Source of the DNA: Ferrimonas sp048263965
GTDB taxonomy: Bacteria; Pseudomonadota; Gammaproteobacteria; Enterobacterales; Shewanellaceae
DNA: 64,000 bases
NCBI RefSeq assembly: GCF_048263965.1
Contig: NZ_JBLXDO010000010.1
Location: 62,001-126,000, forward strand
Direction of reading: 5' to 3'
In this document: positions 8,212 through 15,997 of the stretch, one piece after another
Position numbering within the stretch: the first letter of the stretch is position 1
How the letters are laid out: each line of letters begins with the position of its first letter
Made by a program: the position numbers and the translations under genes
Notes under the pieces: model-generated
What the model was told of the DNA's origin: nothing
The model's input: only the letters and a program-made list of their open reading frames with translations
Databases searched by the model: none

Positions 8212-9405
8212 CTAGATGGCGTTGAGCAGGGACTGATTCATGGTGTCCGCCGCGGTCAGCACCTTGGCGTTGGACTGGTAGTTCCGCTGGGCGGTCATCA
8301 GGTTGACCATCTCGGCGGTCAGGTCCACGTTGGAGCCCTCGATGTAGCCAGCGGAGAGGCCCGCCAGGGTGCCGCTGCCCGGGGCGCCAACCGCCGGGTC
8401 ACCGGCTTCCTGATTGGCAATCCAGGCGGTGTTGTTCACCGCTTCCAGACCGTTGGGGTTGGTGAAGTTGGCCAGTACCACCTGGCCCTGCAGCCGCTCC
8501 TCACCATTGGTGTAGGTGGAGTACACCTTGCCATCCTCGGCCACCCGTACCCCTTTCATCTCACCTGAGGTATTGCCGTTCTGGTCAATCTTGGAGGTGA
8601 TGTAATCGGCGCCGTACTGGGTGGTGTTGTTCCACTCCAGGTCCAGGGTCAGATCTGCCGAGCCGGTGCCCAGGGTGGCTGCGTTGATGGTGAGAGTGTC
8701 GCTGCCGCCGGCAGTCAGGTTGCCGGAGGTGTCGAAACTCATGGTGTTGGTGTCTGCCAAGGGGGTGCCATCCACGGCGTAGTGCACAGTCCAGTTGTTG
8801 TCGGCGGTCTTGACGTAGTACTGGGTCAGGGCATGCTTGTTGCCCTGAGAGTCATAGACAGAGACGGTGTTGGAGCTGTGGTAGGTGCTCACGTCGGTGG
8901 CATCGAAGGGAGCGGTGATGGCGCTGACCCTGGCGTCCAGGTTGGCGGTCATGTTCACCTCGGTGGTGGCCCGGGCCGGAATGGAGCCCGCCTGCACCTG
9001 CAGGTCGCCCACGGAGCCGGTCAAAATGGTGCCACCACTGCTCACCGGGTAGCCCTGGAGACGGTTGCCATAGGGGTCCACCACATAGCCGTCGGCATTC
9101 TGGTTGAACATGCCGGCACGGCTGTAGAGGGTGGTGCCATCATCGGCGCCCAGGACGAAGAAACCGTTGCCCTGAATCCCAAGGTCCAGGGAGCGGCCGG
9201 TGTAGTTCATGGTGCCGTTGAGGGAGAAGTTCTGGCTGGCGCCGGTCATGGACACCCCCCCGGCCTGGCCACCGTTGTAGATGGCGGCAAATTCGCTGCG
9301 GGCTCCGCGGAAACCGGCAGTAGAGACGTTGGCGATGTTGTTGCTGATGGTGTTCAGCTCCTGACTGGTGGAGCGCAGGCCACTCATGGCGATGTTGTAA
9401 GACAT
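8212..9405 (-). CDS. flgE: Lateral flagellar hook protein FlgE
   Basis: FlgE (397 residues) polymerises into the hook. I place the start at the ATG at 9405, giving MSYNIAMSGLRSTSQELN, with a GAGGA ribosome site. An upstream frame extension would run into flgD. The motif NTISNNIANVSTAGFRGAR and the C-terminal GSNVDLTAEMVNLMTAQRNY with YQSNAKVLTAADTMNQSLL identify it. Central residues hold Thr/Ser/Asn-rich beta domains, as expected for the exposed hook surface. It lies between flgD and flgF. Confidence 0.96.
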   Translation of the reverse strand: MSYNIAMSGLRSTSQELNTISNNIANVSTAGFRGARSEFAAIYNGGQAGGVSMTGASQNFSLNGTMNYTGRSLDLGIQGNGFFVLGADDGTTLYSRAGMFNQNADGYVVDPYGNRLQGYPVSSGGTILTGSVGDLQVQAGSIPARATTEVNMTANLDARVSAITAPFDATDVSTYHSSNTVSVYDSQGNKHALTQYYVKTADNNWTVHYAVDGTPLADTNTMSFDTSGNLTAGGSDTLTINAATLGTGSADLTLDLEWNNTTQYGADYITSKIDQNGNTSGEMKGVRVAEDGKVYSTYTNGEERLQGQVVLANFTNPNGLEAVNNTAWIANQEAGDPAVGAPGSGTLAGLSAGYIEGSNVDLTAEMVNLMTAQRNYQSNAKVLTAADTMNQSLLNAI

Positions 9406-9421
9406 AGTATCCTCAGTATCC

Positions 9422-10102
9422 TTATTGCACTGCGCTGTCGGTGGCGCTGACTTCGCTGATGTTGAGCACCGAAACGGTGCCCAGTCCATTGCCCATCTCC
9501 GCCATCATCATTCCTGAGGCGCTGGCAAAATGAATCTTCTCAATGGGGGCCCGAACAAAGGTGTTCACCGGCAGTTCGCTGTCCCCTGCGGTGGCGGTCA
9601 CCTTGAGGCTGTACTCACCGTCCGCCAGGCCCAGCTGCTGTGGGTCCACGGCAAAGGGCACATCCCCCTTGCCCTGACTGCCCAGATCCAGAGTGGCGGC
9701 CACCTCGCCCTTGCCGTCGATCAACTGAACCTGAACCGACTCGGCGCTGTTCTCCAGATAGAGCTTGCCGTCCACAGCCTCACCACTGAGGGTGAAGCTG
9801 TCCGCCGGCACCATCGCCTGCTTGCCCAGCAGGGAAGCAGACTGAACGATGGCGGCGTTCTCCATCATGGTCATCTGGGCTGACTGGTTCTGGCGAATGT
9901 ACTCCAGGCTCTCCACCTGGGAGAACTGGGCCAGCTGGGCCACGTACTCGTTGGCGTCCAGGGGGTCTGTGGGGTCCTGGTTTTCGATCTGGGCGATCAT
10001 CAGGGTCATGAATTCGTTCTTCAGATCCGCCGCAGAATTGGGTTGAATCTGGTTGCTGTCACCGCTGCTCTGAGCGGCACTGTTGATGGCATTGACCGTC
10101 AT
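9422..10102 (-). CDS. flgD: Lateral flagellar hook capping scaffold FlgD
   Basis: FlgD (226 residues) is the hook cap, needed for FlgE assembly but absent from the finished hook. The conserved part is LKNEFMTLMIAQIENQDPTDP followed by EYVAQLAQFSQVESLE, near residues 28-70. The C-terminal half contains the FlgD Ig/tudor-type beta domains. It begins 2 bp after flgC and ends 16 bp before flgE. The family match is strong. Confidence 0.95.
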   Translation of the reverse strand: MTVNAINSAAQSSGDSNQIQPNSAADLKNEFMTLMIAQIENQDPTDPLDANEYVAQLAQFSQVESLEYIRQNQSAQMTMMENAAIVQSASLLGKQAMVPADSFTLSGEAVDGKLYLENSAESVQVQLIDGKGEVAATLDLGSQGKGDVPFAVDPQQLGLADGEYSLKVTATAGDSELPVNTFVRAPIEKIHFASASGMMMAEMGNGLGTVSVLNISEVSATDSAVQ

Positions 10103-10104
10103 GG

Positions 10105-10518
10105 TTACTTGGTTCCCAGTTGCAGCAGGCCCTGTTGCATGGAGCGGGCCCGGTTCATGATGTTGACGCTGGCTTCGAAGCTCTGGGTGGCGGACATCAT
10201 GTCCGCCATCTCCGCCACGGTATCCACGTTGGAGTAGGCTACGAAGCCCTCCTCATTGGCGTAGGGGTGGTTCGGCTCAAAGCGCATCTCCACCGGGGCG
10301 TCGGTCTGCACCACCGCCGCTACCTCCACCTTGGCGGAGGGAACGCCATTGAACTGGTCGTAGATGGCACGAAACACCGGTTTCACCGCCCGGTAGGCCT
10401 GATCGGCGTCCGCGGCGGCAGCATCGGCATTGGCCAGGTTGCTGGCCACGGTATTCAGCCGCTGGGTTTGGGCGGCCAGGGAGCTGCCGGCGATGTCGTA
10501 GATTCGGTTGAACGACAT
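10105..10518 (-). CDS. flgC: Lateral flagellar rod protein FlgC
   Basis: FlgC (137 residues) is a proximal rod subunit. It starts MSFNRIYDIAGSSLAAQTQRLN and has the rod motif TVASNLANADA. The C-terminal YSNVDTVAEMADMMSATQSFEASVNIM is diagnostic. It lies 2 bp from flgB and 2 bp from flgD, so it is tightly coupled in the operon. Length matches the family (about 134-140). Confidence 0.95.
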   Translation of the reverse strand: MSFNRIYDIAGSSLAAQTQRLNTVASNLANADAAAADADQAYRAVKPVFRAIYDQFNGVPSAKVEVAAVVQTDAPVEMRFEPNHPYANEEGFVAYSNVDTVAEMADMMSATQSFEASVNIMNRARSMQQGLLQLGTK

Positions 10519-10520
10519 GG

Positions 10521-10871
10521 TTATTGACCCTCGATGGCAGTACGAATGCCGTTGATCTTCATGTTCAGGAAGGTGAGGCTGGTCTGGAAATCCATGGAGT
10601 TGGCGGCAAAACGCGCCTGCTCCTGCTCCAGCTCCACCGTGTTGCCGTCGGCGGCGATCTGGTGGGGCACCCGGTAGTCCAGCTGATACTCCCGCTGCAG
10701 CTGGCCACTGCCCTGATACCCCTGCATCACCTTGGAGAAATCGATGTCTCTGGCCAGGTAGCCGGGGGTCTCTGCATTGGCCAGATTGGCGGCCAGAATC
10801 TTGGTGCGCTCCACCCTCAGATCCAACCCCTGGGCATGCAGGCCCAGTGCCGATTCCAGGTTGATAGCCAT
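10521..10871 (-). CDS. flgB: Lateral flagellar rod protein FlgB, first gene of the rod-hook operon
   Basis: FlgB (116 residues) is the most proximal rod protein, contacting the MS ring through FliE. I start it at the ATG at 10871 (MAINLESALGLHAQGLDLR), preceded by AGGAG. A much longer upstream frame covers the flgA side and is not real. The motif KILAANLANAETPGYLARD and the C-terminal NSMDFQTSLTFLNMKINGIRTAI match FlgB. It heads the flgBCDEFGHIJKL operon, and a sigma-54-like promoter lies 44 bp upstream. Confidence 0.95.
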   Translation of the reverse strand: MAINLESALGLHAQGLDLRVERTKILAANLANAETPGYLARDIDFSKVMQGYQGSGQLQREYQLDYRVPHQIAADGNTVELEQEQARFAANSMDFQTSLTFLNMKINGIRTAIEGQ

Positions 10872-10914
10872 GGCAACTCCTAGTAACGTGTTAATACAGT
10901 CCTGGCCACTGGAA

Positions 10915-10930
10915 TCCAAAATCCGTGCCA
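10915..10930 (-). promoter_or_regulatory. Sigma-54-like promoter of the flgB operon
   Basis: On the minus strand this reads TGGCACGGATTTTGGA. The -24 half (TGGCACG) is a perfect consensus match and the spacing is correct. The -12 half is TTGGA instead of TTGCA, so one invariant base is changed. It lies 44 bp before the flgB start in the divergent flgA-flgB region. The departure in the -12 element lowers confidence. Confidence 0.5.
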
Positions 10931-10965
10931 GGTTTTTATTTTTATATATAACAACGAGATACGCC

Positions 10966-11694
10966 TTGAGAGCCTGGTTTAACGGAAGCGGAAGTTCCCT
11001 GTTCCCCCTGCTGTTGCTGCTGGGGTTTCCGCTGTCCGCGACCGCCGAGGACGCCTCACAGCAGATCCGCTCCGCGGTTAATGACGCCCTCAGTGAAGAG
11101 GTGCGCCTGTGGCAACAACAGCATCCGGGCCAGTGGCTGGAGAACCATATTCGGGTCCAGCTCCCCTCAGGGGCCACCACCCTGCCCCCCTGCACCCAAC
11201 CGCTGCTGCTGGAGGGGGAACGGGGGCGTTTTCCTGTGGGCCGCCAACACAGGCGGGTTACCTGCCCCAACCCCAAATGGTCCCTGCTGGTGCGTGGCAC
11301 CCTCTCTCTCCAGGCCCGGGTCCCGGTCACCCGGGCCAAGTTGATGGCCGGCCACCTCATCCAGCCCTCACAATTGCAATGGCAACAGCGCAAGCTGACC
11401 CCCTCCGACGGGGATCTGCTGATGTCCATGGAGTCCATTGCCGGTCAGCGTGCCCGACGCGGCATACGGGCCGGGTCCCCCATCAAGGCCCAGCAGTTGA
11501 TGCCACCACTGATGGTGGAACGCGGCCAGCAGGTGGTGATGCTGGCCCGTGGTGACAGCTTTGCCGCCACCACATCCGGCGTTGCCCTCAAGGGAGGCAG
11601 CGAAGGTGAGGTGATCAGGGTGAAGAACAGCCGATCCGGCAAAATTGTTTCCGCCCGGATCGTCGCGACAGGAAAAGTAGAAACAATTTTTTAA
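10966..11694 (+). CDS. flgA: Lateral flagellar P-ring chaperone FlgA
   Basis: FlgA is a periplasmic chaperone that helps FlgI assemble into the P ring. From a TTG at 10966 the protein is 242 residues. It has a signal peptide (hydrophobic SLFPLLLLLGFPLSATA, cut before EDA) and a C-terminal SAF domain with VTRAKLMAGHLIQPSQL and GIRAGSPIKAQQL, ending in VVSARIVATGKVETIF-like residues. The start is uncertain: ATG at 10870 and GTG at 10888 are in frame, but they would bury the signal peptide and overlap flgB. It diverges from flgB and is followed by flgM after 59 bp. Confidence 0.85.
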   Translation: MRAWFNGSGSSLFPLLLLLGFPLSATAEDASQQIRSAVNDALSEEVRLWQQQHPGQWLENHIRVQLPSGATTLPPCTQPLLLEGERGRFPVGRQHRRVTCPNPKWSLLVRGTLSLQARVPVTRAKLMAGHLIQPSQLQWQQRKLTPSDGDLLMSMESIAGQRARRGIRAGSPIKAQQLMPPLMVERGQQVVMLARGDSFAATTSGVALKGGSEGEVIRVKNSRSGKIVSARIVATGKVETIF

Positions 11695-11753
11695 GTTCTT
11701 GCCGAAAATGGCCGCCCTCCATAGTCAAAGGCAACATCGATTGAGAGAACACC

Positions 11754-12035
11754 ATGGAAATTACTCCGGTATCCCAGCAGCTGGTCTCCCTGCAAAACCA
11801 GGAGGCCAACACCAGCAATGCCCCGGTGAGTAAGCACCAGAGCGAAAACCAGTCCCAGTCTGTCAGCCAGCAGTGGCAACAGCTGAACCAGGCCAGCAAA
11901 GAGCTGGATGAGATGGACAGCGTCGACAGAAACAAGATCGCCGCCCTGCAGGCGGAACTGTCCACCGAGGGTTACCCCATCGATCTGGAACAGATTGCGG
12001 AAGCGATGCTGGAAGAGCACGGGTCGCAACAGTGA
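11754..12035 (+). CDS. flgM: Lateral anti-sigma-28 factor FlgM
   Basis: FlgM (93 residues) holds the flagellar sigma-28 factor inactive until the hook is complete and FlgM is exported. The sequence is polar and probably disordered at the N-terminus, as expected. The C-terminal VDRNKIAALQAELSTEGYPIDLEQIAEAML is the conserved sigma-binding helix. It lies between flgA and flgN, overlapping flgN by 4 bp. Its partner would be the lateral sigma-28 gene (lafS), which is not in this window. Confidence 0.92.
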   Translation: MEITPVSQQLVSLQNQEANTSNAPVSKHQSENQSQSVSQQWQQLNQASKELDEMDSVDRNKIAALQAELSTEGYPIDLEQIAEAMLEEHGSQQ

Positions 12036-12478
12036 CCCGAGCCGAACAGGTCCGTCAGCTGGTCAAGGGGATTCAGCTGGACGTTAAGCAGTATCAACAA
12101 CTCAAGAGCCTGATTCGTCATCAGCACGGTCTGCTGGAGCGTCGTGACACCCAAGCCCTGTCCAGGCACAACAGCCGTCAGGACGAACTGTGTCAGGTGT
12201 TGCAGCAGCGTGCCCTGCGTCGCTGTGAACAACTGACGGCCCTGGGGCTTCCCGGCGACGACAAGGGGATGAAGCGACTGCTGTCGGCCATCCCCGGGGA
12301 CAGCGGCAAGAAGATTGGCCTGTTGTGGCAGCAGCTGCAGCAGCTGGTGCATCAATGCAAGACCCAGAACGACATCAATGGCCGCCTGCTCAATACACAG
12401 CAGCGCTCCCTCAATCGACTGGTCGATCCCCAGAAGGCCCAGGCCCTGGAGAACGACTATGGGCAGCTGCAACCCTGA
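12032..12478 (+). CDS. flgN: Lateral flagellar export chaperone FlgN
   Basis: FlgN (148 residues) is the export chaperone for the hook-associated proteins FlgK and FlgL. The protein is almost entirely helical and rich in Gln, Leu and Arg, with no signal or membrane segment, as in the family. It starts at a GTG overlapping the flgM stop (GTGA), which indicates translational coupling. The assignment rests on this place after flgM, size and composition; direct sequence similarity in FlgN is always weak. A strong terminator follows. Confidence 0.8.
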   Translation: MTRAEQVRQLVKGIQLDVKQYQQLKSLIRHQHGLLERRDTQALSRHNSRQDELCQVLQQRALRRCEQLTALGLPGDDKGMKRLLSAIPGDSGKKIGLLWQQLQQLVHQCKTQNDINGRLLNTQQRSLNRLVDPQKAQALENDYGQLQP

Positions 12479-12498
12479 GCACCGATTGTCAGAGAAAC

Positions 12499-12527
12499 AA
12501 AAAAAGGACCCCCGGGGTCCTTTTTTT
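12499..12527. terminator. Bidirectional terminator between flgN and fliJ
   Basis: The hairpin GGACCCCCGGGGTCC is flanked by seven or more A on the left and seven T on the right, so it can end both the plus-strand flgAMN transcript and the minus-strand fliEFGHIJ transcript. Confidence 0.9.
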
Positions 12528-12546
12528 CTGCCTTGATGCCGGGCGG

Positions 12547-12978
12547 CTAACGCCTGAACCCCCGAGCCGACGCCGCCATCCGGCCGCCCGCCTCATCCTG
12601 CTGGTGCTGCTCAGTGCGGTTCTGCCGCGCCTGGCCCTGCTGACGACGCTGCTCCTCAAGCCAGACCAACCCCTGGCGGCGAGCCAGGGCATGCTGCCAA
12701 AGTCGGCTGATGCGCCCCTGCTCCTGCTCCGCCAGCCCCTGCTCAAGGGCCAGCTTCTGAGTGGCGGGAATCAGCTGCCCCCGATAGTGGCTGCGATTCT
12801 GCCAGCTGAGGACATTGCCCCCAACCTGGGCCTCACCGCTGGCCTCCAGGGCCTGCTCCAGCCCCAGGCGACGGCGCTCCAGCTGCGCCAGCCTGAGCTG
12901 ACTGCGTTGCTTCTGCTGCCCCAGCTGAGCCATCTGCTGCTCCTGCTTCTCCCGCAACAGCTGTATTTTACGCACCAT
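12547..12978 (-). CDS. fliJ: Lateral flagellar export chaperone FliJ
   Basis: FliJ (143 residues) is a coiled-coil stalk protein linking the FliI ATPase to the export gate. The sequence is nearly all charged helix with many Gln, Glu and Arg (for example EKQEQQMAQLGQQKQRSQLR), typical of the family. It overlaps the end of fliI by 11 bp and is the last gene of the motY-lafK-fliEFGHIJ operon. A bidirectional terminator follows 20 bp later. Identification relies on composition, length and position after fliI. Confidence 0.85.
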   Translation of the reverse strand: MVRKIQLLREKQEQQMAQLGQQKQRSQLRLAQLERRRLGLEQALEASGEAQVGGNVLSWQNRSHYRGQLIPATQKLALEQGLAEQEQGRISRLWQHALARRQGLVWLEEQRRQQGQARQNRTEQHQQDEAGGRMAASARGFRR

Positions 12979-14302
12979 GTTGGGTTATCTCCTCCAGCAC
13001 TGTCTTCAGGGTCTTTGTGCTTTGCGCCAGGGTGACCCGCTCGTCTCTGTCCTGCTGCAAGAAGCCCGCCAATGTGGGGTAACTGCGCACCGCCAGATCC
13101 AGCTCCGCATCCTGGCCGGGCTGGTAGCCCCCCAGTGGCAGCAGCTCCCGCACCTCCTGGTAGCGGCCGAGCAGACGGCGAACCTGGGCCGACGCCTGAA
13201 GCTGCCCCTTGCTGTGCAACTGATCCGCCACCCGGCTGGCCGAGGCGTTGATGTCGATGGCGGGGAAATGCCCCTGCTGTGCCAGGGCACGGCTGAGAAC
13301 GATATGGCCGTCGAGGATCGCCCGGGCGGCGTCGGCCACCGGATCCTGCTGGTCATCCCCCTCTGCCAGCACTGTGTAGAGGGCACTCAGGCTGCCATTG
13401 GGGTGTTCGCCATTGCCCGCCATCTCCACCAGGGAAGGCAGGGTCGAAAACGCAGAGGGCGGGTAGCCCCGGGTCGCCGGCGGCTCCCCCAGGCTGAGGC
13501 CAATTTCCCGCTGGGCCTGGGCATAGCGGGTCAGTGAATCCATCAGCAGCAATACATCCTGGCCCTGATCCCGGTATCCGGTGGCGATCTGATGACACAG
13601 GCGGGCGGCGCGCAGGCGCATCAGCGGCGTGGTGTCTGCCGGTGCGGCGATCACCACAGCGCGGCGACGCCCCTCCTCGCCCAGGGCATGATCGAGAAAC
13701 TCGCGGACCTCACGGCCCCGCTCACCGATGAGCCCTACCACCACCACATCCGCCTGGGTGTAGCGGGTCATCATCCCCAGGAGCACCGACTTACCCACAC
13801 CGGAGCCGGCGAACAGGCCAAGGCGCTGGCCCTTGCCGATGGGCAACAGGGTGTTGAGGGCACGAACCCCCACATCCAGCTGACCGGCGATGGGCCGACG
13901 AAGCAGGGGGTTGGGAACCTTTAAGTGGGTGGGCTGGGCAGTGCAGTGGCGCAGGGGGCCCTTGCCATCGATGGGGTTGCCGCTGCCATCGAGCACCCGC
14001 CCGAGCAGGCCAGGGCCCACCGGGACGGTGGAGGGGCCTGACATGGGCCGCACCCTGGCCCCAGGCATCAATCCAGAGGTGGGGTGCAAGGGCATCAGCA
14101 GCAAGGTGGCACCTTCAAAGCCCACCACTTCGGCCTCCACCTCGCTGCCATCACGGCAGCCCAGCAGACAGCGGTCGCCGGTGCCAAGCTGGCAACCCAC
14201 GGCCTCCAGCATCAGTCCGTTGACCCGAATCAGCCTGCCGTAGATGGTGGCAACCGGTACCTTGGGGTGACAGGCGAGGTTAAGCACCCTGGCCATGATC
14301 AT
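12968..14302 (-). CDS. fliI: Lateral flagellar export ATPase FliI
   Basis: FliI is the F1-beta-like ATPase of the flagellar type III export apparatus, on the cytoplasmic side. It has Walker A (GLFAGSGVGKSVLLGMM), Walker B (VLLLMDSLTRYAQAQ), and the export ATPase motif GEPPATRGYPPSAFSTLP. I start at the ATG at 14302 (MIMARVLNLACHP; 444 residues, normal length) rather than 14338, which would extend into fliH; ATG 14296 is also possible. The start region overlaps the fliH end by about 20 bp. Confidence 0.95.
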   Translation of the reverse strand: MIMARVLNLACHPKVPVATIYGRLIRVNGLMLEAVGCQLGTGDRCLLGCRDGSEVEAEVVGFEGATLLLMPLHPTSGLMPGARVRPMSGPSTVPVGPGLLGRVLDGSGNPIDGKGPLRHCTAQPTHLKVPNPLLRRPIAGQLDVGVRALNTLLPIGKGQRLGLFAGSGVGKSVLLGMMTRYTQADVVVVGLIGERGREVREFLDHALGEEGRRRAVVIAAPADTTPLMRLRAARLCHQIATGYRDQGQDVLLLMDSLTRYAQAQREIGLSLGEPPATRGYPPSAFSTLPSLVEMAGNGEHPNGSLSALYTVLAEGDDQQDPVADAARAILDGHIVLSRALAQQGHFPAIDINASASRVADQLHSKGQLQASAQVRRLLGRYQEVRELLPLGGYQPGQDAELDLAVRSYPTLAGFLQQDRDERVTLAQSTKTLKTVLEEITQHGA

Positions 14303-14984
14303 CCACCAGGTGCTTGGCCACCTGCTCCATGCAGGCATCCAGTCGGGTGGCGGTGGAGGCGTCCGCCTCGCACTCTTCGGTCACCACCCGGACATCGCCG
14401 ATACCCAGGGTGGGGTCAGCCTTGAGCTCCCATTGGGCCACCTGATCCGCCGCCACCTCGGTGAGGGTGGCAAGCACACCGGGCTCCAGATGGATTACCG
14501 GGTTAGTGCGTCCATCGGGCAGGGCCGCCAGGGTCTCTTCAATCAGGCTCATGATCTGCTGCGGGTGCAGGGTCAGTTCGCAGCGCACCACCTGCTCGGC
14601 CACCCGTTTCACCAGCTCCAGGATCAGCTCCTGCTGCCCCTTGAGCTGTTGTTCGTGACCTTCACGCAGCAGCTGCTGCAGCGCGGTCAGAGGGGCGATC
14701 ATGGGCGCCAGGCGCTGCTCCATCTCCTGATGAGCCTGGGCCTGGCCCTGGTTGCGGCCTTCGGCCACCCCCTGGGAAACACCCTCCTTACGGCCCATCT
14801 CCAGGCCCTCCTGGTAGCCGGCCTCACGGCCCTGATCCATCCCCTCCTGATACCCCTGCTCTACCGCTCTCTGGTAGTCGGCAGGCGAAGTGGCCGGGGC
14901 GGTGTCGCCCCCCTGAGAGCCCAGGGGCGGGAAATGGTAAAGGCGGACCCGGCTTGCTTGATTGTTCCAGTGTTGTTGACTCAT
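14280..14984 (-). CDS. fliH: Lateral flagellar export ATPase regulator FliH
   Basis: FliH (234 residues) is a peripheral stalk protein that binds FliI and links it to the C ring. Residues about 40-85 carry glycine-spaced helix repeats (GYQEGMDQGREAGYQEG, GRKEGVSQGVAEG), the GxxxG repeat of FliH. The C-terminal half has the conserved KRVAEQVVRCELTLHPQQI stretch. The ATG overlaps the fliG stop by one base (TAATG). Length and position are as expected. Confidence 0.93.
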   Translation of the reverse strand: MSQQHWNNQASRVRLYHFPPLGSQGGDTAPATSPADYQRAVEQGYQEGMDQGREAGYQEGLEMGRKEGVSQGVAEGRNQGQAQAHQEMEQRLAPMIAPLTALQQLLREGHEQQLKGQQELILELVKRVAEQVVRCELTLHPQQIMSLIEETLAALPDGRTNPVIHLEPGVLATLTEVAADQVAQWELKADPTLGIGDVRVVTEECEADASTATRLDACMEQVAKHLVDDHGQGA

Positions 14985-15997
14985 TACTCCACCACCGGCT
15001 CTTCAAAGAGTTGCAGTTCCAGCTCCTTGGCTTCCATCATGCTCTTGGCTTTCTCCATGACCTCGGCACGGGCCAGATCCGCCCTGGAGAGCGCCACGGC
15101 GCCAATCGCCTCCATCCGGGTCTCAATGGAGGAGGACATCCGCTTGGGCAGGGCGCCAAGCACCGCCTTCTTGAGGGTGGAATCCACCCCTTTGAGGGAG
15201 ATGGCCAGGGTCTCCGGATCCACCTCTGCCAGCAGCTTCTGCAGGGTGTCGTCCTTCTGGCGACCCAGGATGATGAAGTCGAACATGTTGTCCTCCACCT
15301 GGGTGGCCAGGGTCTGGTCGTGCAACCGGAGTACCGACATCAGTTGTTCCCTGTCGCCTTCGTAGCGATTGAGGATATCCGCCACCTGTTTCACGCCGGC
15401 CACCTGGGTGTGGCTCTTCTCCATGGCGATGGCCACGCAGCGCTCCACCAGCTGGCGAAGCTCCTCCACCACATCCCGGTCCAGTTCCCCCAAAGCGGCA
15501 ATGCGCAGCAGCACCTCATCGTGGCAGTGGCCCGGCAGGTGTTGCAGCACCAGAGAGGCGTTCTCCGCAGGCAGCAGCCCCAGGAGCACCGCCTGAAGCT
15601 GACTGTGCTCGTGGGTGATCTCGTGGGCCAGCAGCTTGGGGTCCACCCACTCCAGGCGACGCACCAGGGTCTGGATCTCGTCACCATAGATGTTGTCGAT
15701 GAGTCCCTTGGCCACCCGGTCGCCCAGGGCGATATCCAGGGTGCGTTGCAGGTAGCCTCGGGAGGCCCGGGCGATACCGGACTGGTCCCGATAGGCATCG
15801 AAGAAGCGGCTCAGCACACCACCGGCCTCCTCATGGGAGATGTGGCTCAGACGAGCCATCTTGTGGCTGAGGCGCTGTACATCGCTGCGGTCCAGGTGGG
15901 CCAGCACCTTGGCGGCACCCTCCTCGCCCATGCTCAGCAGCAGCATGGCTGCCTGCTCCATGTTGTCCATCAGGGACGCTTTCAGGGCATTAGTCAC
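14984..15997 (-). CDS. fliG: Lateral flagellar motor switch protein FliG
   Basis: FliG (337 residues) is the C-ring protein that receives torque from the stator. It carries EQAAMLLLSMGEEGAAKVL at the N-terminus, the middle-domain EHSQLQAVLLGLLPAENASLVL, and a C-terminal torque domain with MFDFIILGRQKDD and VLGALPKRMSSSIETRMEA. I prefer the GTG at 15997, with GGAG nine bases upstream; a TTG at 16012 in the same frame is the alternative. It overlaps the fliF end by 8 bp. Confidence 0.95.
   Translation of the reverse strand: MTNALKASLMDNMEQAAMLLLSMGEEGAAKVLAHLDRSDVQRLSHKMARLSHISHEEAGGVLSRFFDAYRDQSGIARASRGYLQRTLDIALGDRVAKGLIDNIYGDEIQTLVRRLEWVDPKLLAHEITHEHSQLQAVLLGLLPAENASLVLQHLPGHCHDEVLLRIAALGELDRDVVEELRQLVERCVAIAMEKSHTQVAGVKQVADILNRYEGDREQLMSVLRLHDQTLATQVEDNMFDFIILGRQKDDTLQKLLAEVDPETLAISLKGVDSTLKKAVLGALPKRMSSSIETRMEAIGAVALSRADLARAEVMEKAKSMMEAKELELQLFEEPVVE

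Noticed and set aside
14295..15365. Long plus-strand frame opposite fliG/fliH
   Set aside because: It is a shadow of the GC-rich codons of fliH and fliG; translation is rich in His, Leu and Gly with no family features.
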